Positions 1 through 11,457 of a stretch of DNA of 64,000 nt are shown piece by piece. The translations under genes were made by a program, and so were the position numbers. A model generated the notes under the pieces. It worked only from the letters and a program-made list of their open reading frames with translations, was not told the origin of the DNA and ran no database searches. This DNA comes from Scilla litardierei (lineage: Eukaryota > Streptophyta > Magnoliopsida > Asparagales > Asparagaceae). Positions within the stretch are counted from its first letter, which is position 1, and every line of letters starts with the position of its first letter. The stretch is taken from contig CM061140.1 of the NCBI GenBank assembly GCA_030789695.1, positions 169,594,319 to 169,658,318 of the forward strand, in the 5' to 3' direction.

Positions 1-205
1 AAGGATGAGTGTGTTCTTCCTTATAGAAGCGTGAATTTTAGAGTTTGTACTCTCTGATCTTTATAGTGAAGTATTCTATTTTTCTGGTCGTGGCCCCGCA
101 GATGTAGGTGTGCGCACCGAACTGCGATACCAAGTCTCGTGTGTCCTTGCTTGCTGTGCGTCTTTATTGTTGTTCGTTATGTTCTTTACTGCGTACTGAA
201 TTTCA
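1..205 (+). repeat. 5' LTR of the Sirevirus element (3' portion only)
   Basis: Matches 8987-9191 with two substitutions and ends in TTTCA directly before the primer-binding site. The U3 region and most of the R region lie outside the window. Confidence 0.95.
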
Positions 206-207
206 TT

Positions 208-222
208 TGGTATCAAAGCAGG
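208..222 (+). other. Primer-binding site, initiator tRNA-Met
   Basis: TGGTATCAAAGCAGG starts two bases after the LTR end. It matches the usual plant Copia primer site (complement of the 3' end of initiator tRNA-Met, TGGTATCAGAGC) with one difference. Confidence 0.88.
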
Positions 223-285
223 TCATCCACAATAATTTAATTTTATTTCAAAGTGGGTGTGATCCTGTGTGTCAGTACGCTGATC

Positions 286-3200
286 ATGAATACAAAAGAA
301 GGTGCTTCGGTTACTCGTCCCCCTTTGCTCACTGGATCGAACTACACTTATTGGAAGTCTGGTATGCGAGCTTTTATCAAATCTTTGGATGAAAAGGCTT
401 GGGTTGCTACAGTTGAAGGATGGAACCCTCCGGTTGAAGTCAACAAAGAAGGCAAGGAATGCTTCAAGCCTGTGAGAGACTGGAATTCTGATGAGGAACG
501 TGCTGCCTTAGGAAACTCAAAGGCGGTTAACGCCATCTTTACTGCTGTTGATGAAGAGCAGTTCAAGCTTATATCTACTTGTGAGCATGCTAAAGAAGCT
601 TGGGACATTCTTCAAAACGTGCATGAAGGAACCAGCACTGTTAAGGCCTCAAAATTGCAAATGCTCGCCAGTCAGTTTGAAAACCTGAGGATGAATGAAA
701 ACGAGACGGTTGCTGAATTCAATGGAAGATTGAGAGATATTGCCAATCAGGCATTCCAACTGGGTAAGAAGTATTCTCAAAAGAAACTTGTTGAAAAGAC
801 CCTGAGGTCCTTGCCAGATAAATTTTCAGCAAAGATTGCAGCAATAGAGGAAGTAAGGAACACATCGACCATGAGATTGGACGAACTCATGGGCTCCCTA
901 CAGACCTATGAGATGAATCTCAAACAAAACAAAAAGGAGAAGGGTGTTGCCTTGAAGACTGAAGCCAGTGAACTGTCAAAATCTGATGATGAGTCAGAAC
1001 TCGAAGATGATATCTCTCTTCTCACCAAAAACTTTAGTAAGATGATGAGAAAGATTAGCACCAGAAGTCAGAATTTCAAAGCCACTAATAAAAAGGTGCG
1101 GTCAGGACCTCCTGCTGGTGAAAAGAGTGCTGGTCGCCCTATACAAAGGTATGAGTCTAAAAACAAAGGAAAGGGAATACAATGTAGAGAATGTGAAGGG
1201 TTCGGACATATACAGGCAGAATGTGCAAACACCCTTAAGAAGCAAAAAGGGAAATCCCTCGCCAGCACCTGGAGCGATGAAGACTCTGGAGGTAGTGTGG
1301 AAGATGAAGACATAACTAGTAATTATGTTGCTTTCACAGCTGTTCTGAATGACAAATCTGAAGGCAAGTCCTTCAGTCATGTTGCACATAATGTTGCAAC
1401 ATGTGCTGCAACATCCAAGCACAAGGGAGAAAATGTTATACGAAGTGTTGTAACAAATGATGCTAGTTCTGACAGTGAAGTTGAATCAGAAGGTGGAAGT
1501 GAAGAAGATATTGATGATGAGGAAATCCGCACAGCCTATCAAACTATGTTCTACAAATGGATGGAAATCTGTGAAACCAACAAGAAACTGAAAGATGAAT
1601 GCTCTAAGGTGAGAAGTGAGAAGAATGCTACTCAAGCCAAACTTCTGAAGACTGAAACAAGCCTCCGAAACTGTGAGAGAAATATGAAGAGAGCTTTACT
1701 AAGAGTTGAGAAGGCAGAAAGCACTGTTAACAGGTGGAACTCAGGAAAAACCAAACTTGATGACATCCTCAACATGGGAAAGGTGGCTGGAGATCGAACA
1801 GGAGTTGGTTACCACAGAGGAAGTCATCTACACACACTCAAGAGCAGGAGTAGTCTCAATGCTAAGGAACAAATTAAAAGGAGTTCACATGATGAGGCTA
1901 AGTCAAGAGGAAAGAACAGAAAAGGTACTACTTTTAGGCAGCCTATATGCAATTACTGCAAACAAATAGGACACAATGATTGGAGCTGTTTCAGGCGCAT
2001 GAAGCATGTGAGTGAAGGAAGAAATATTATTCATCCGCAACAGCGAACAAGCATGAAATGGATCAAGAAGTCTGAGCGGATCAGTATGGTTGCTTACACA
2101 TCTTTGGCTACCTTTGCAGAAAATCAGTGGTATTTTGACAGCGGTTGCTCTCGGCACATGACAGGGAACAAGGGTCTTCTATCTGAGTACACTGCTGGGA
2201 ATAAAGGCCATGTCACTTTTGGGGATGGACAGAGAAGCAGAGTCATTGGAAAAGGAAATCTGAATATGACAGAAACTCTAAAATTGAAAGATGTGATGCA
2301 TGTTGAAAATTTAAAAGCTAATCTCATTAGTATCAGTCAGTTGTGCGATCAAGGTCTGCTGGTTCGATTCAACAAAAATGAATGCCTTGTGTTTAATGGT
2401 GATGAAGTGTGCATTCTTTCTGGAAAAAGATCTAGTGACAACTGCTACCTGTTGCAAGAACCTGACAGATGTCTGAGTATCACCACGGATGCTTCTGAAC
2501 AGTGGCATCAGAAGCTTGGACATGTAAATTTCAAGATCCTAATGAAAATCTCCAAAGCAAGAGCTGTCCGTGGAATGCCTACTTTAATCAAGAAGAAAGA
2601 AGGAGTGTGCGAAGCCTGCCAACTGGGAAAGCAGAAGAAAGTTAGTCACAAACAAATTCAGAATATCACAACTACAAAAACTCTGGAGCTGCTACATATG
2701 GATCTGATTGGACCCACTTCAGAAACAAGCGTCGGAGGTAAGAAGTACATCTTTGTTTGTGTTGATGATTTTTCACGTTTCACCTGGGTGGATTTTCTGA
2801 AGGAGAAATCAGATACCTTCGATGCTTTCAAAAAATTGTGTACTCGTCTTCAAGTTGAAAGAGGAGACAACATTGGGAAAGTCATTCGGATCCGAAGTGA
2901 TCATGGAAAAGAGTTTGAGAATCACTCATTCTCTGAATTCTGTGAGGCACAAGGTATAGGACATGAGTTCTCGGCTCCTAAGACTCCTCAGCAAAACGGA
3001 GTTTTTGAAAGGAAGAATCGAACACTTCAGGAAATGGCTCGAGTTATGCTGAATGCCCGAAAAGTGAATGTTAAGTGGTGGGCTGAAGCGATTAACACTG
3101 CATGCTACACTATCAACAGAGTTTACCTTCGTCCACGGACTGAGAAAACTCCATATGAAATTTGGAAGGGACGAAAGCCTGATGTCTCCTACTTTCATAT

Positions 3201-5223
3201 TTTTGGAAGCAAGTGCTACATCCTGCAAGATCGGACACCAAGACAGAAGTTCGACACCAAGAGTGACAAAGGAATTTTCTTGGGGTATTCTACAAGGAGT
3301 CGTGCTTTCCGTGTGCTGAATGAACGAACAGATGTCATGATGGAATCCATTAACGTTGTGGTTGATGATTTTGATCTGGGAGAATCTATTCTAACTGGTG
3401 AAAAAGGAGTTCAAGAAGACAGAAATGAGGATGATGTTCGTGTTGAAAGTGATGTTGCAACAAACAAGACCAAACAGAACAATGTTGAACAAATTGTTGC
3501 AACACAGGATACTTCCACCATGGAGTCGATTCAAGTAGAAGCTGAAAATGCTCAAGAGGCTGAGGGAGTTACAAAGATTATACGAGACCATCCGCCGGAG
3601 CTAATCATTGGTGACGTTCACGACAGTCGTCGCACCAGAGGTACTAGTCGTGTTAATTACAGAGATCTGGCTGGGTATGCTTGCTTGCTTTCTACTATCG
3701 AACCCAAAAATGTGAAGGAAGCAATTGGTGATGATTTCTGGGTCTCGGCTATGCAAGAGGAACTAAACCAATTCCAACGAAATGACGTCTGGAGTCTTGT
3801 GGAGAGACCAAAAGGAACTAATGTCATCGGGACAAAATGGATATTCAAAAATAAGACAGATGAGAAGGGAAATGTCACTCGCAATAAAGCCCGGCTTGTT
3901 GCTCAAGGGTATACCCAAGTGGAAGGCATTGACTTCGATGAGACATTCGCTCCAGTAGCTCGGTTGGAATCTATTAGACTACTGCTAGCGGTTGCCTGTA
4001 GTTTAAATTTCAAACTGCACCAAATGGACGTGAAAAGTGCGTTTCTGAATGGGCTGTTGAATGAAGAAGTGTATGTTGAACAACCCAAAGGCTTTGCTGA
4101 TCCATTTCTTCCAAATCATGTTTATAAGCTGAAGAAGGCGTTGTATGGTCTAAAACAAGCTCCAAGGGCCTGGTATGAAAGATTGACCACATATCTTCTC
4201 AAGAAGGGATACGAAAGAGGAGGAGCTGATAAGACCTTATTTGTTCAAATGACAAGATCAAGTGTGATGATTGCCCAGATCTATGTTGATGACATAGTCT
4301 TCGGTTCAACATCGCAACAGCTTGTGCATGAGTTTATTAATCTCATGCAAAGGGAGTTTGAAATGAGCATGGTAGGTGAGTTGAATGTATTTCTTGGCCT
4401 CCAAGTTAAACAGTGTCCAGATGGTCTGTTCATCTCGCAGAGCAAGTATGCAAGGAATCTTGTCAAGAGATTAGGTTTAGAAAGTGCTAGACATGTTCGG
4501 ACTCCCATGAGTACATCTGAAAAACTCTCTAAGGATGAAGGAGGAAGAGATGTTGAAGTTACTCTTTACAGAAGCATGATAGGTAGCCTGTTATATTTAA
4601 CAGCTAGCCGACCGGATATCAGTTTCAGTGTTGGAGTCTGTGCTCGTTATCAAGCAAGCCCTAAGGAATCTCATATTATTGCCGTAAAGAGGATTATCAG
4701 GTATATCATCGGAACAGTAGACTATGGTATATGGTATACAAAGGATACGAATACTCTTGTCTCAGGATATAGTGATGCTGACTGGACAAGAAATACAGAT
4801 GATCGGAAAAGCACCACCGGAGGATGTTTATATGTGGGGAACAATCTGGTGTCATGGTATAGTAAAAAACAGAACTCCATATCGTTATCTACAGCAGAGG
4901 CTGAGTATATTGCAGCAGGAAGTTGTTGTACACAATTGCTATGGTTGAAGCAAATGTTGATAGACTATGGACTGGAACAAGGAATCATGACTATTTTATG
5001 TGACAACCAGAGTGCTATAAATATTTCCAAGAACCCTGTCCAGCATTCCAGAACAAAACACATCGACATCCGACATCACTTTATTAGAGAGTTGGTTGAG
5101 AAGAAGTCCCTAGTCATGGAGTATGTAGCTACAGGTAATCAACTAGCAGACATATTTACAAAGCCTCTAGACACCACCAGATTTGAGGAATTGCGACAAG
5201 CCTTAGGGCTGTGTCGTATCTGA
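286..5223 (+). CDS. Sirevirus gag-pol polyprotein
   Basis: A single uninterrupted frame of 1,645 residues from the ATG at 286; the frame stays open upstream but without an ATG. Order of parts: gag with a UBN2-like core, two CX2CX4HX4C zinc knuckles (1183-1224 and 1948-1989), a long acidic and basic spacer between them, aspartic protease (DSGCS, Asp codon at 2137), the integrase HHCC zinc region, an integrase core with the D-D-E triad (codons at 2701, 2899 and 3007), reverse transcriptase (YVDD at 4282-4293) and RNase H ending in the usual [10 protein letters not shown] and ADIFTKPL blocks. It makes the capsid and all enzymes for copying and inserting the element. The next ORF begins after the TGA in another frame. 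Every expected catalytic residue is present, so this copy could be functional for gag-pol. Confidence 0.95.
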   Translation: MNTKEGASVTRPPLLTGSNYTYWKSGMRAFIKSLDEKAWVATVEGWNPPVEVNKEGKECFKPVRDWNSDEERAALGNSKAVNAIFTAVDEEQFKLISTCEHAKEAWDILQNVHEGTSTVKASKLQMLASQFENLRMNENETVAEFNGRLRDIANQAFQLGKKYSQKKLVEKTLRSLPDKFSAKIAAIEEVRNTSTMRLDELMGSLQTYEMNLKQNKKEKGVALKTEASELSKSDDESELEDDISLLTKNFSKMMRKISTRSQNFKATNKKVRSGPPAGEKSAGRPIQRYESKNKGKGIQCRECEGFGHIQAECANTLKKQKGKSLASTWSDEDSGGSVEDEDITSNYVAFTAVLNDKSEGKSFSHVAHNVATCAATSKHKGENVIRSVVTNDASSDSEVESEGGSEEDIDDEEIRTAYQTMFYKWMEICETNKKLKDECSKVRSEKNATQAKLLKTETSLRNCERNMKRALLRVEKAESTVNRWNSGKTKLDDILNMGKVAGDRTGVGYHRGSHLHTLKSRSSLNAKEQIKRSSHDEAKSRGKNRKGTTFRQPICNYCKQIGHNDWSCFRRMKHVSEGRNIIHPQQRTSMKWIKKSERISMVAYTSLATFAENQWYFDSGCSRHMTGNKGLLSEYTAGNKGHVTFGDGQRSRVIGKGNLNMTETLKLKDVMHVENLKANLISISQLCDQGLLVRFNKNECLVFNGDEVCILSGKRSSDNCYLLQEPDRCLSITTDASEQWHQKLGHVNFKILMKISKARAVRGMPTLIKKKEGVCEACQLGKQKKVSHKQIQNITTTKTLELLHMDLIGPTSETSVGGKKYIFVCVDDFSRFTWVDFLKEKSDTFDAFKKLCTRLQVERGDNIGKVIRIRSDHGKEFENHSFSEFCEAQGIGHEFSAPKTPQQNGVFERKNRTLQEMARVMLNARKVNVKWWAEAINTACYTINRVYLRPRTEKTPYEIWKGRKPDVSYFHIFGSKCYILQDRTPRQKFDTKSDKGIFLGYSTRSRAFRVLNERTDVMMESINVVVDDFDLGESILTGEKGVQEDRNEDDVRVESDVATNKTKQNNVEQIVATQDTSTMESIQVEAENAQEAEGVTKIIRDHPPELIIGDVHDSRRTRGTSRVNYRDLAGYACLLSTIEPKNVKEAIGDDFWVSAMQEELNQFQRNDVWSLVERPKGTNVIGTKWIFKNKTDEKGNVTRNKARLVAQGYTQVEGIDFDETFAPVARLESIRLLLAVACSLNFKLHQMDVKSAFLNGLLNEEVYVEQPKGFADPFLPNHVYKLKKALYGLKQAPRAWYERLTTYLLKKGYERGGADKTLFVQMTRSSVMIAQIYVDDIVFGSTSQQLVHEFINLMQREFEMSMVGELNVFLGLQVKQCPDGLFISQSKYARNLVKRLGLESARHVRTPMSTSEKLSKDEGGRDVEVTLYRSMIGSLLYLTASRPDISFSVGVCARYQASPKESHIIAVKRIIRYIIGTVDYGIWYTKDTNTLVSGYSDADWTRNTDDRKSTTGGCLYVGNNLVSWYSKKQNSISLSTAEAEYIAAGSCCTQLLWLKQMLIDYGLEQGIMTILCDNQSAINISKNPVQHSRTKHIDIRHHFIRELVEKKSLVMEYVATGNQLADIFTKPLDTTRFEELRQALGLCRI

Positions 5224-5239
5224 TGTTGTTCACTTTGCT

Positions 5240-7975
5240 GTGAACATTGTTGCAACATTGAGTTGCAACAACAAGAGAAATGTGCCATCTTGGGCTATCG
5301 GGTTTGGATTCTCCTTTCAATTTCGTTACCCGGTATTTAATTCCTTATTTTCTTATCCCGTTCCCAGGGCGCAATTCTCTTCTCTCTTAAAAATCAAATA
5401 TCTTCAAGATTCTCCTGTCTGGTCTTCTAGGGTTCTTGATCTGATCTTTGTGCCTGTGAGACCGGTTCTTCTCTTTGTTCGATTATGGAGAGAGATCATT
5501 CGAAATCGCCCTCGCAGCCCCCTCGTCGGTCTTCTCGTCGGACTGCCTCCGCAAGAAAAAAATGCTCCACCATCTTCTTCCTCTCCTATCAAACGAAAAA
5601 GGGGGTCTTCTCGCACCAGGCACGGGTCTCCCATAGGTACTACCTCATTTCCTCAATCCTCTTGCACTTTCTCTAGCATGCACTCTCATGGAACTTCAAA
5701 TTTGGAGCTTGTCAAGTTTTCCCCAATTCTCGAAATTCCCCTCTGTCAAAACCCGTCTGATGATGAAGTGTCTGATGATGAAGAATTCCCTGAACCTGTT
5801 ACAATTCAAGACTGGTTTTGGTATTTGCGGAGAACTGGTAAGAGATTAGATCTTTCGTCTTTGGATGTATCTCACATTCATTTCAAAAATCTCATGCACA
5901 AGAAGATTAAAGGGAAAGTTATGAGCGTTGAAGTGCCTCGAGACAGGAAGATTGTGATTCGAACTTGGAATCCCAAGTCCTATGTGAAAATCTCTGAAAT
6001 TGAAATTGTAGAAATTTCGGATTCTGAGGAACCTTCAGTGTTTGTTGAAATGCCTAAGTCAAGGGACACTGTTGCAGATTCCACGACAAATTTGTTCTCT
6101 GAGAAGTCTTTTGAGCAAAGTGATGAAAAGATGATCAAGGATGTTGAAATGGAAGTAGTTGTTGATGCTGATACTGTACCTCCTATTCCATCTCAGGAAG
6201 AGACCCCTGTCCCTCTGTCTCCTATGTGTGAGGATGAGAATACACAAAATGTGGCTATTGTCAATGATCGTGGTTCAAATGAAGGAGTTCAGTCTGTATC
6301 TTCTGACTTCTCTCAGCAAGTGCCTGAGACTGAAAGAGAATCCAAGAAAGATGTCTGTGATCGAGGAGCATGCGTTGAAGATTCCTCTTGTGTGGGCCAA
6401 ATTGTGTCAGGTGTAGATGTGGATCCTGCTGGTGTTGGTTTAGAAAATAGGCAGTCTCTCAAAGATGCTGTTGGGTTGATACCTGGTTCTATGAATCTAG
6501 ACATCTCAGGAGAACCTCTGGATGGCCAAGAAATGGATCTTCCCTCTGTTCTGCCAGAGACTGAGGTTGTGCAAGTTGGTCAAGATGATGATGCTGTTGT
6601 TGTTGAGACTGAGATTGGTTCTGCTGACTGTTGTGATATGACTCAAGGCTCTGCAGATGCTGATGGTGACATGGCAGGGTCGAATATTGATGTTATTCCC
6701 CGTGTGGAGGATGCTGATGAAGATTTTGTTGTACAAAATGTTACAACAAGGCCTACAACATGTGAGTTACCTGAAGAAAATGATCATCCCCTGTCCTCCT
6801 TCATGCGCAAGAGTAGATCTGTGTCCAAGAAGCGTCCTGTTCCTCCACCTTCCAGGAGTGCTGAGTCTTCTCCTTCCAAGCGGCCTAAACTGTCAGCTTC
6901 TGCTCCTTGTCGCCCTCCCTCGTTCACATCTTCAGATGCCCTGAGCAAAACCTTCTTTGACAAAACCCGTAAGAACAGATGGCCAGCCTACTCCGAGAGA
7001 TCTCTTATATCAGAGAAATTCCTCAATCTGTCATCTTTTGACAAGACTCAGTTGGAATCTATTCTGAAGGATCTTGGTCTTGTCCATGCTGCCACATGCT
7101 TCAGCGTCTATTATCCTATTTTGGTGCGAGAGTTTTACTGTAATCTCTCCAAATCTGCTAGTGATGGATCCTCTCGTTGGAGTTTCAGAAATTATGTCCG
7201 AGGAAAGATTGTCTCATTCTCTCCTGCATCTCTGAACAAATTATTAGAATGGAAATGTTCCCAATCTGTTCCAGCGTTTGGTGACACCGCTGGAGTGAGC
7301 TTTGACAGACTGATTGAGGTCGTGACTGCTGGAAAGTTGTCACGCTGGCCTACTAAGTCATTTGTGTTTCCCTCGTCTGCACTTACTGCAAAGTATTTTA
7401 TTCTATTCAGAGTTGCTACTCGAAACTGGTTGCCAACCTCAAATGTTTCAGTAGTCACTAGGGACAAGTGCAAACTATTGTTCTCTGCTGGCACGTCTCA
7501 GGTTTTCAATTTAGGAAGAATCATTTTCGATTCTATCTTATCTTTTGCTGAATTATCATCCTTCGGGACCTCTTTACCTCATGGAGCTCTCATATCCATG
7601 ATGCTTTTGGCTCAAAAGGTGCCCTTGTCTCCTTCGGATCTTCCCTCTACCTGTGACAGTATCTCGTATACAGCGAAGTCTGTGGCTGGTAAATTCAATG
7701 ATTTCTCTAAGGTGTTTCCCTCTTTGCATGGTGGTCTGTCTTCACCTCCTCTGTCTAGTAATGCTGGAACTCAGTCCTCTTTGCCTCCTGATTCTCAGTT
7801 TACTAGCTCCTCTCGTTCGAGTGTAGTGGACATTGAGTTCCTGGAATGTGCCCTTCAAAATGTCACTGATCAGCTTCTTGTTCTTGATAGCCAGCGGGTT
7901 CTTTTGGATCGTCACAGGCTGCTGTTGCAAGATAAGCTGTCTGCTCTGAAGCGTGGCTCCTCTGCCGATCTCTGA
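5240..7975 (+). CDS. Envelope-like second ORF of the Sirevirus element
   Basis: A long open frame downstream of pol, in the position where Sireviruses carry an envelope-like gene of unproven function. In this frame the stretch from 5240 has no ATG until 5678. A more natural start is the ATG at 5485 in the neighbouring frame, which opens a basic Ser/Arg-rich N-terminus and meets the main frame at a run of seven A (5556-5562). That suggests a one-base insertion or a slip site. The middle is very acidic (SDDEVSDDEEFPE near 5757-5795). The C-terminal third resembles the plant putative transposon protein domain (VREFYCNL, VRGKIVSFSP). The last 60 residues have a leucine heptad pattern suggesting a coiled coil. 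I see no clear signal peptide at the 5485 start. The function is unknown. Confidence 0.72.
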   Translation: MNIVATLSCNNKRNVPSWAIGFGFSFQFRYPVFNSLFSYPVPRAQFSSLLKIKYLQDSPVWSSRVLDLIFVPVRPVLLFVRLWREIIRNRPRSPLVGLLVGLPPQEKNAPPSSSSPIKRKRGSSRTRHGSPIGTTSFPQSSCTFSSMHSHGTSNLELVKFSPILEIPLCQNPSDDEVSDDEEFPEPVTIQDWFWYLRRTGKRLDLSSLDVSHIHFKNLMHKKIKGKVMSVEVPRDRKIVIRTWNPKSYVKISEIEIVEISDSEEPSVFVEMPKSRDTVADSTTNLFSEKSFEQSDEKMIKDVEMEVVVDADTVPPIPSQEETPVPLSPMCEDENTQNVAIVNDRGSNEGVQSVSSDFSQQVPETERESKKDVCDRGACVEDSSCVGQIVSGVDVDPAGVGLENRQSLKDAVGLIPGSMNLDISGEPLDGQEMDLPSVLPETEVVQVGQDDDAVVVETEIGSADCCDMTQGSADADGDMAGSNIDVIPRVEDADEDFVVQNVTTRPTTCELPEENDHPLSSFMRKSRSVSKKRPVPPPSRSAESSPSKRPKLSASAPCRPPSFTSSDALSKTFFDKTRKNRWPAYSERSLISEKFLNLSSFDKTQLESILKDLGLVHAATCFSVYYPILVREFYCNLSKSASDGSSRWSFRNYVRGKIVSFSPASLNKLLEWKCSQSVPAFGDTAGVSFDRLIEVVTAGKLSRWPTKSFVFPSSALTAKYFILFRVATRNWLPTSNVSVVTRDKCKLLFSAGTSQVFNLGRIIFDSILSFAELSSFGTSLPHGALISMMLLAQKVPLSPSDLPSTCDSISYTAKSVAGKFNDFSKVFPSLHGGLSSPPLSSNAGTQSSLPPDSQFTSSSRSSVVDIEFLECALQNVTDQLLVLDSQRVLLDRHRLLLQDKLSALKRGSSADL

Positions 7976-8014
7976 CTGTTATTTCTCAGATGAGTCTTTT
8001 GTTTCTAGTGGCTC

Positions 8015-8252
8015 AAAAGGGGAGATGAAGGGTATGATATTTCGTTTCTTTTATGTAGTTGATGGCTGTGTGGCGGTATTGGTCATGTTCTCCAAAGATT
8101 GTGGTATTGGTCATGTTCTCCAAAGATTGTAGGCATTCTTTCTTTTGTCTTGTGGTTCTTATGGTGAAGGGGAGTACCTCAGTTCTTCTTCTTGTCTGGT
8201 ATGTTGTTGAATATCATACTGTATTGTGCCACTAAATGACAAAAGGGGAGAT
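8015..8252 (+). other. Polypurine tracts and 28-bp tandem duplication before the 3' LTR
   Basis: Purine tracts of the type AAAAGGGGAG lie at 8015-8025, 8167-8174 and 8241-8251. The last one abuts the LTR and is the expected plus-strand primer. Between them a 28-bp unit is perfectly duplicated in tandem (8075-8102 and 8103-8130). Multiple purine tracts in this interval are a known Sirevirus trait. Confidence 0.8.
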
Positions 8253-9191
8253 TGTTAGGTTTTGTCTCTACTGCTAGTTTATGCTTTGCTTGTCATTTGT
8301 GGCACTCCGATAATCGTCCCTCTCTATGTACTCCTTGAAGTGATTGGACAAAGTATCTAAGGATGTTGGTCATCTTATTGAACGGTTTGTTGCGACAGAA
8401 CCTTATTATCTGAAGAGGAGTCATGTCTCAGCTGAGCTTGTTGGACGTTTTGTTGGACAGATTGTTGAACCCCCGTGTTCAACATGCTGTGCCTATGTGC
8501 GACTGCTGTAGATCGAAGCCTGAGGTGCACGTGATCTTAAGTCGCCGTTTATATTTGTTCAGGTATTTATGACGGTTAATATCTGCTGAAGATTTGATTG
8601 GCTGAGAATATCGTTCAGTTCTGTTCGTGAAGAATTAGTTGAAGATATCTTCGATGGCGAGATTCTGGCAACGATCTCCTGCGGAGATTTAGGGATCTCG
8701 TTCCATCTATGGGAGTTGCGGTTATTGCTGTTATTGTGTTACTTCTAGATTGATTGATCTAGTGCTGATTGAACGGTGATTGATGGTGTTGCTGCTTTAA
8801 AGGCTTGAGAGCATTGGCGGCTAGGTTAAGGACTTTGGCGAAAGAAGTCCGAGTTGATACACTCCGGGAGGGAGGCCGACGATCACGTTGGTGGGATCAA
8901 GGGAGTTGATCTTGTCGGTGGTGCAAGGGGAGCTTGCCAAGAATACTTCACGGGGTTGATTGCGATCACCCCTCACGGTTTGTTTTAAGGATGAGTGTGT
9001 TCTTCCTTATAGAAGCGTGAATTTTAGAGTTTGTACTCTCTGATCTTTATAGTGAAGTATTCTATTTTTCTGGGCGTGACCCCGCAGATGTAGGTGTGCG
9101 CACCGAACTGCGATACCAAGTCTCGTGTGTCCTTGCTTGCTGTGCGTCTTTATTGTTGTTCGTTATGTTCTTTACTGCGTACTGAATTTCA
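8253..9191 (+). repeat. 3' LTR of the Sirevirus element
   Basis: 939 bp, starting TGTTAGG and ending TTTCA, directly after the polypurine tract. Its last 205 bp match the partial 5' LTR at 1-205. The flanking bases are ACAAT; the partner target duplication lies outside the window. Confidence 0.93.
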
Positions 9192-11457
9192 ACAATCATA
9201 AGTGTTAATAGAATACCTTTGATTTATAATTTACAATTTTAATTTTGCGAGTCTGCTGTTGTGATGAATGGAGCTGAAGAACTCCATTTGGTGGCGATGC
9301 CAAGTGGAGAAGACCCCATGCTTCTTGTGCTTCTCCGTCCTTGATTGGCAAACTTGTAAATAGGTGGTTTGTGAACCCACACAAGATTTTTTTAATGGCA
9401 AACTTGTAATTAAGTGGCCTATGAACTTAGCAATCGGATCTGTGCTAATAGCAACTCCCTTGACTTTTTCCGACCCTCAGTTTCACAAGATTTGAATTCG
9501 TCAAACCTTTGCTGCGAAAACTTAACTTTGGTCCTCAACCCAATCCAGCTTTATACATGTAGTTGAGACCTCAAACTCTTCGAAACTGAGGATAAACTAT
9601 CCGAAAAAAAATCACCGTTATGTTTCACTAATGTTGTAAAAAACTATCTTTACGTTTCTATATTATTCAAATTAACCAGAAACCTAAAGTTCATGATAAT
9701 TTCGGCTAGGATGGTTCAACAGAAGTTCACAGTACAGTTTTGAATAATTTATAAATATAAAAATCATGTTGCTTACCGAGACATAAAACATGTGGCCTGC
9801 GTTTTCTTATGCATCATCTTTTTTGTCCACGATTGACTTCGTAGAAATCAAATATTCATCCTTTCCTAATTAGTTTTCCCAAGCAAGCAAACTCTTGCTT
9901 GCTGTCCAAAACTTTTCTTCTCTCTTTCTTTTTGAATTAAAAGAAACAGCTTTTTAACATATGAATAGTTCTGATCAGATCCGACTTTGGCAACGGAGTT
10001 CAATTAAAATGAAGTTGAAGTTCGTATCCATGCAAATCTCAATTTATGAAAAGTAGGGAATAATTTTCATAAACTTCATTTTTTTTGACGTCCATACAGG
10101 GCAAAAGGTCCCTATTAATCATGCATGCCCATGCCCCCCACATGTTGAGTTGAAGAAAAATAATTTTTTGTAGCCAGCAAATGCATGCTGCTACGCGGTG
10201 CCGCCGCCAAAAACAACGGCTTTCAAACTGGTTAGGTTTTGTACTGAAAGCATGCAGGCATGTTGAAGCAGGACCAGATCAAAATAAATAATATTTTGAA
10301 GTCATTTCAGAAAACATCTCTTTACATAGATAAGCTAATCCAAAGCAAACTTGTTAATAGTGTTCTACGGAGAGATACGTACGTAGAAATGAATGTAAAT
10401 CCCCAGCTAATCCAATTTCCATTTAGAGATACATGAATTTGTAAAAAAAATATTTTACATACATAAGCTTATAAGCATGTTTGAAAATATAATCCATGTT
10501 TCTTTCGAAATAGAGAAGTTTTCAACAAATTTAGTGAGGTGAATATATATACTCACTCAAAATATAAGACATCTTGTTTGTAAAATTAAGGCTTTGAAAA
10601 TGCCTAGTGATATAAAATCTTACTTACAAAATATAATATATATAGCTTTCTTGTAAAATATTTATTTTCAAAAGATGCACGGAAATAGTAGTCTCAAACA
10701 CCTTATTAGTGATTATCCTTCTCTTTTCTGCTTGTAGAGAAGTGACTACGCTTTGAAATCTAGACTTTCCTTCAAAATGTCTTCATGTAGAAGCTTCTCT
10801 ACGAAACTTGCGCTCTAGAAAATATTTTTACCAAGCTTTTAACTTGAAGTATCTTCACTTTTCATGTTTTTTCAAGTTTCGAAATATCATATCCTAGCAA
10901 GCCTATTTCAAAAATCATCCTAACAAAATCGAGATGCATCTTTAGCTCACCATGCAGGACTAGAAACTTCTTTAGAGTTGAAACGTCTTATATATATATT
11001 AGACTAGAAGCATCTCTATTTTTTTCACGTCTTCTAGACTAATTTATGTACATAGGTAATGATGGATGGTTTGGACTATACAAGAGATCACCTATCGTGG
11101 AGTTTTCATGAACTTTAGTTTGAGAACCATTCTTTAAGAGTCGGTATCATATTATGAAGCAATCAGAATAGTTATCAAACGTAATTGTGCAGTTGTTATC
11201 CTCTCGACCATCTTGAACATTAATTGGAGATGGGCTATCATCAGAACGATGCAGAGTTGGAATTGCTCACGTGTGATGACATTGTCGTTGTGAGATTAAG
11301 ATATTCTTAGTTCTTCCTCAAGGCCATCAAGTAGAGGATCATACGAAGGTCTTTGAGTAACCCCACCTCGCCTTTTAAGGGAAGATCGACTATGATCCAT
11401 GTGGTTGTTAAAAGCTCGAGCACGTTTTTAACAGACATCACCACTTGGTTCAAATTA
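9192..11457. other. Gene-free AT-rich intergenic sequence
   Basis: No convincing coding region. It contains two copies of a phrase found elsewhere in the window (TGGCAAACTTGTAAATA at 9346-9362, and a variant at 9396), several TA-rich runs and a direct-repeat flavour around 10730-11040 (variants of AGAAGCTTCTCTA and AGAAACTTC). I could not recognise a full mobile element here. Confidence 0.6.

Larger units (their letters stand above)
1..9191 (+). mobile_element. Sirevirus-type Ty1/Copia retrotransposon, 5' end cut by the window
   Basis: The order seen is: 3' part of a 5' LTR (1-205), primer site for initiator tRNA-Met, one long gag-pol frame, an envelope-like second ORF, several purine-rich tracts and a complete 3' LTR (8253-9191). 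The gag-pol-plus-extra-ORF layout, the long gag with two zinc knuckles, and repeated purine tracts before the 3' LTR are hallmarks of the Sirevirus (SIRE/Maximus) lineage. Over the 205 bp visible in both LTRs I count two substitutions (near positions 87 and 92) and no indels, so the insertion is fairly young. A complete copy would be about 9.9 kb, with roughly 730 bp missing to the left of the window. Gag-pol is open throughout; the second ORF appears to carry one frame break near its start. Confidence 0.93.
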
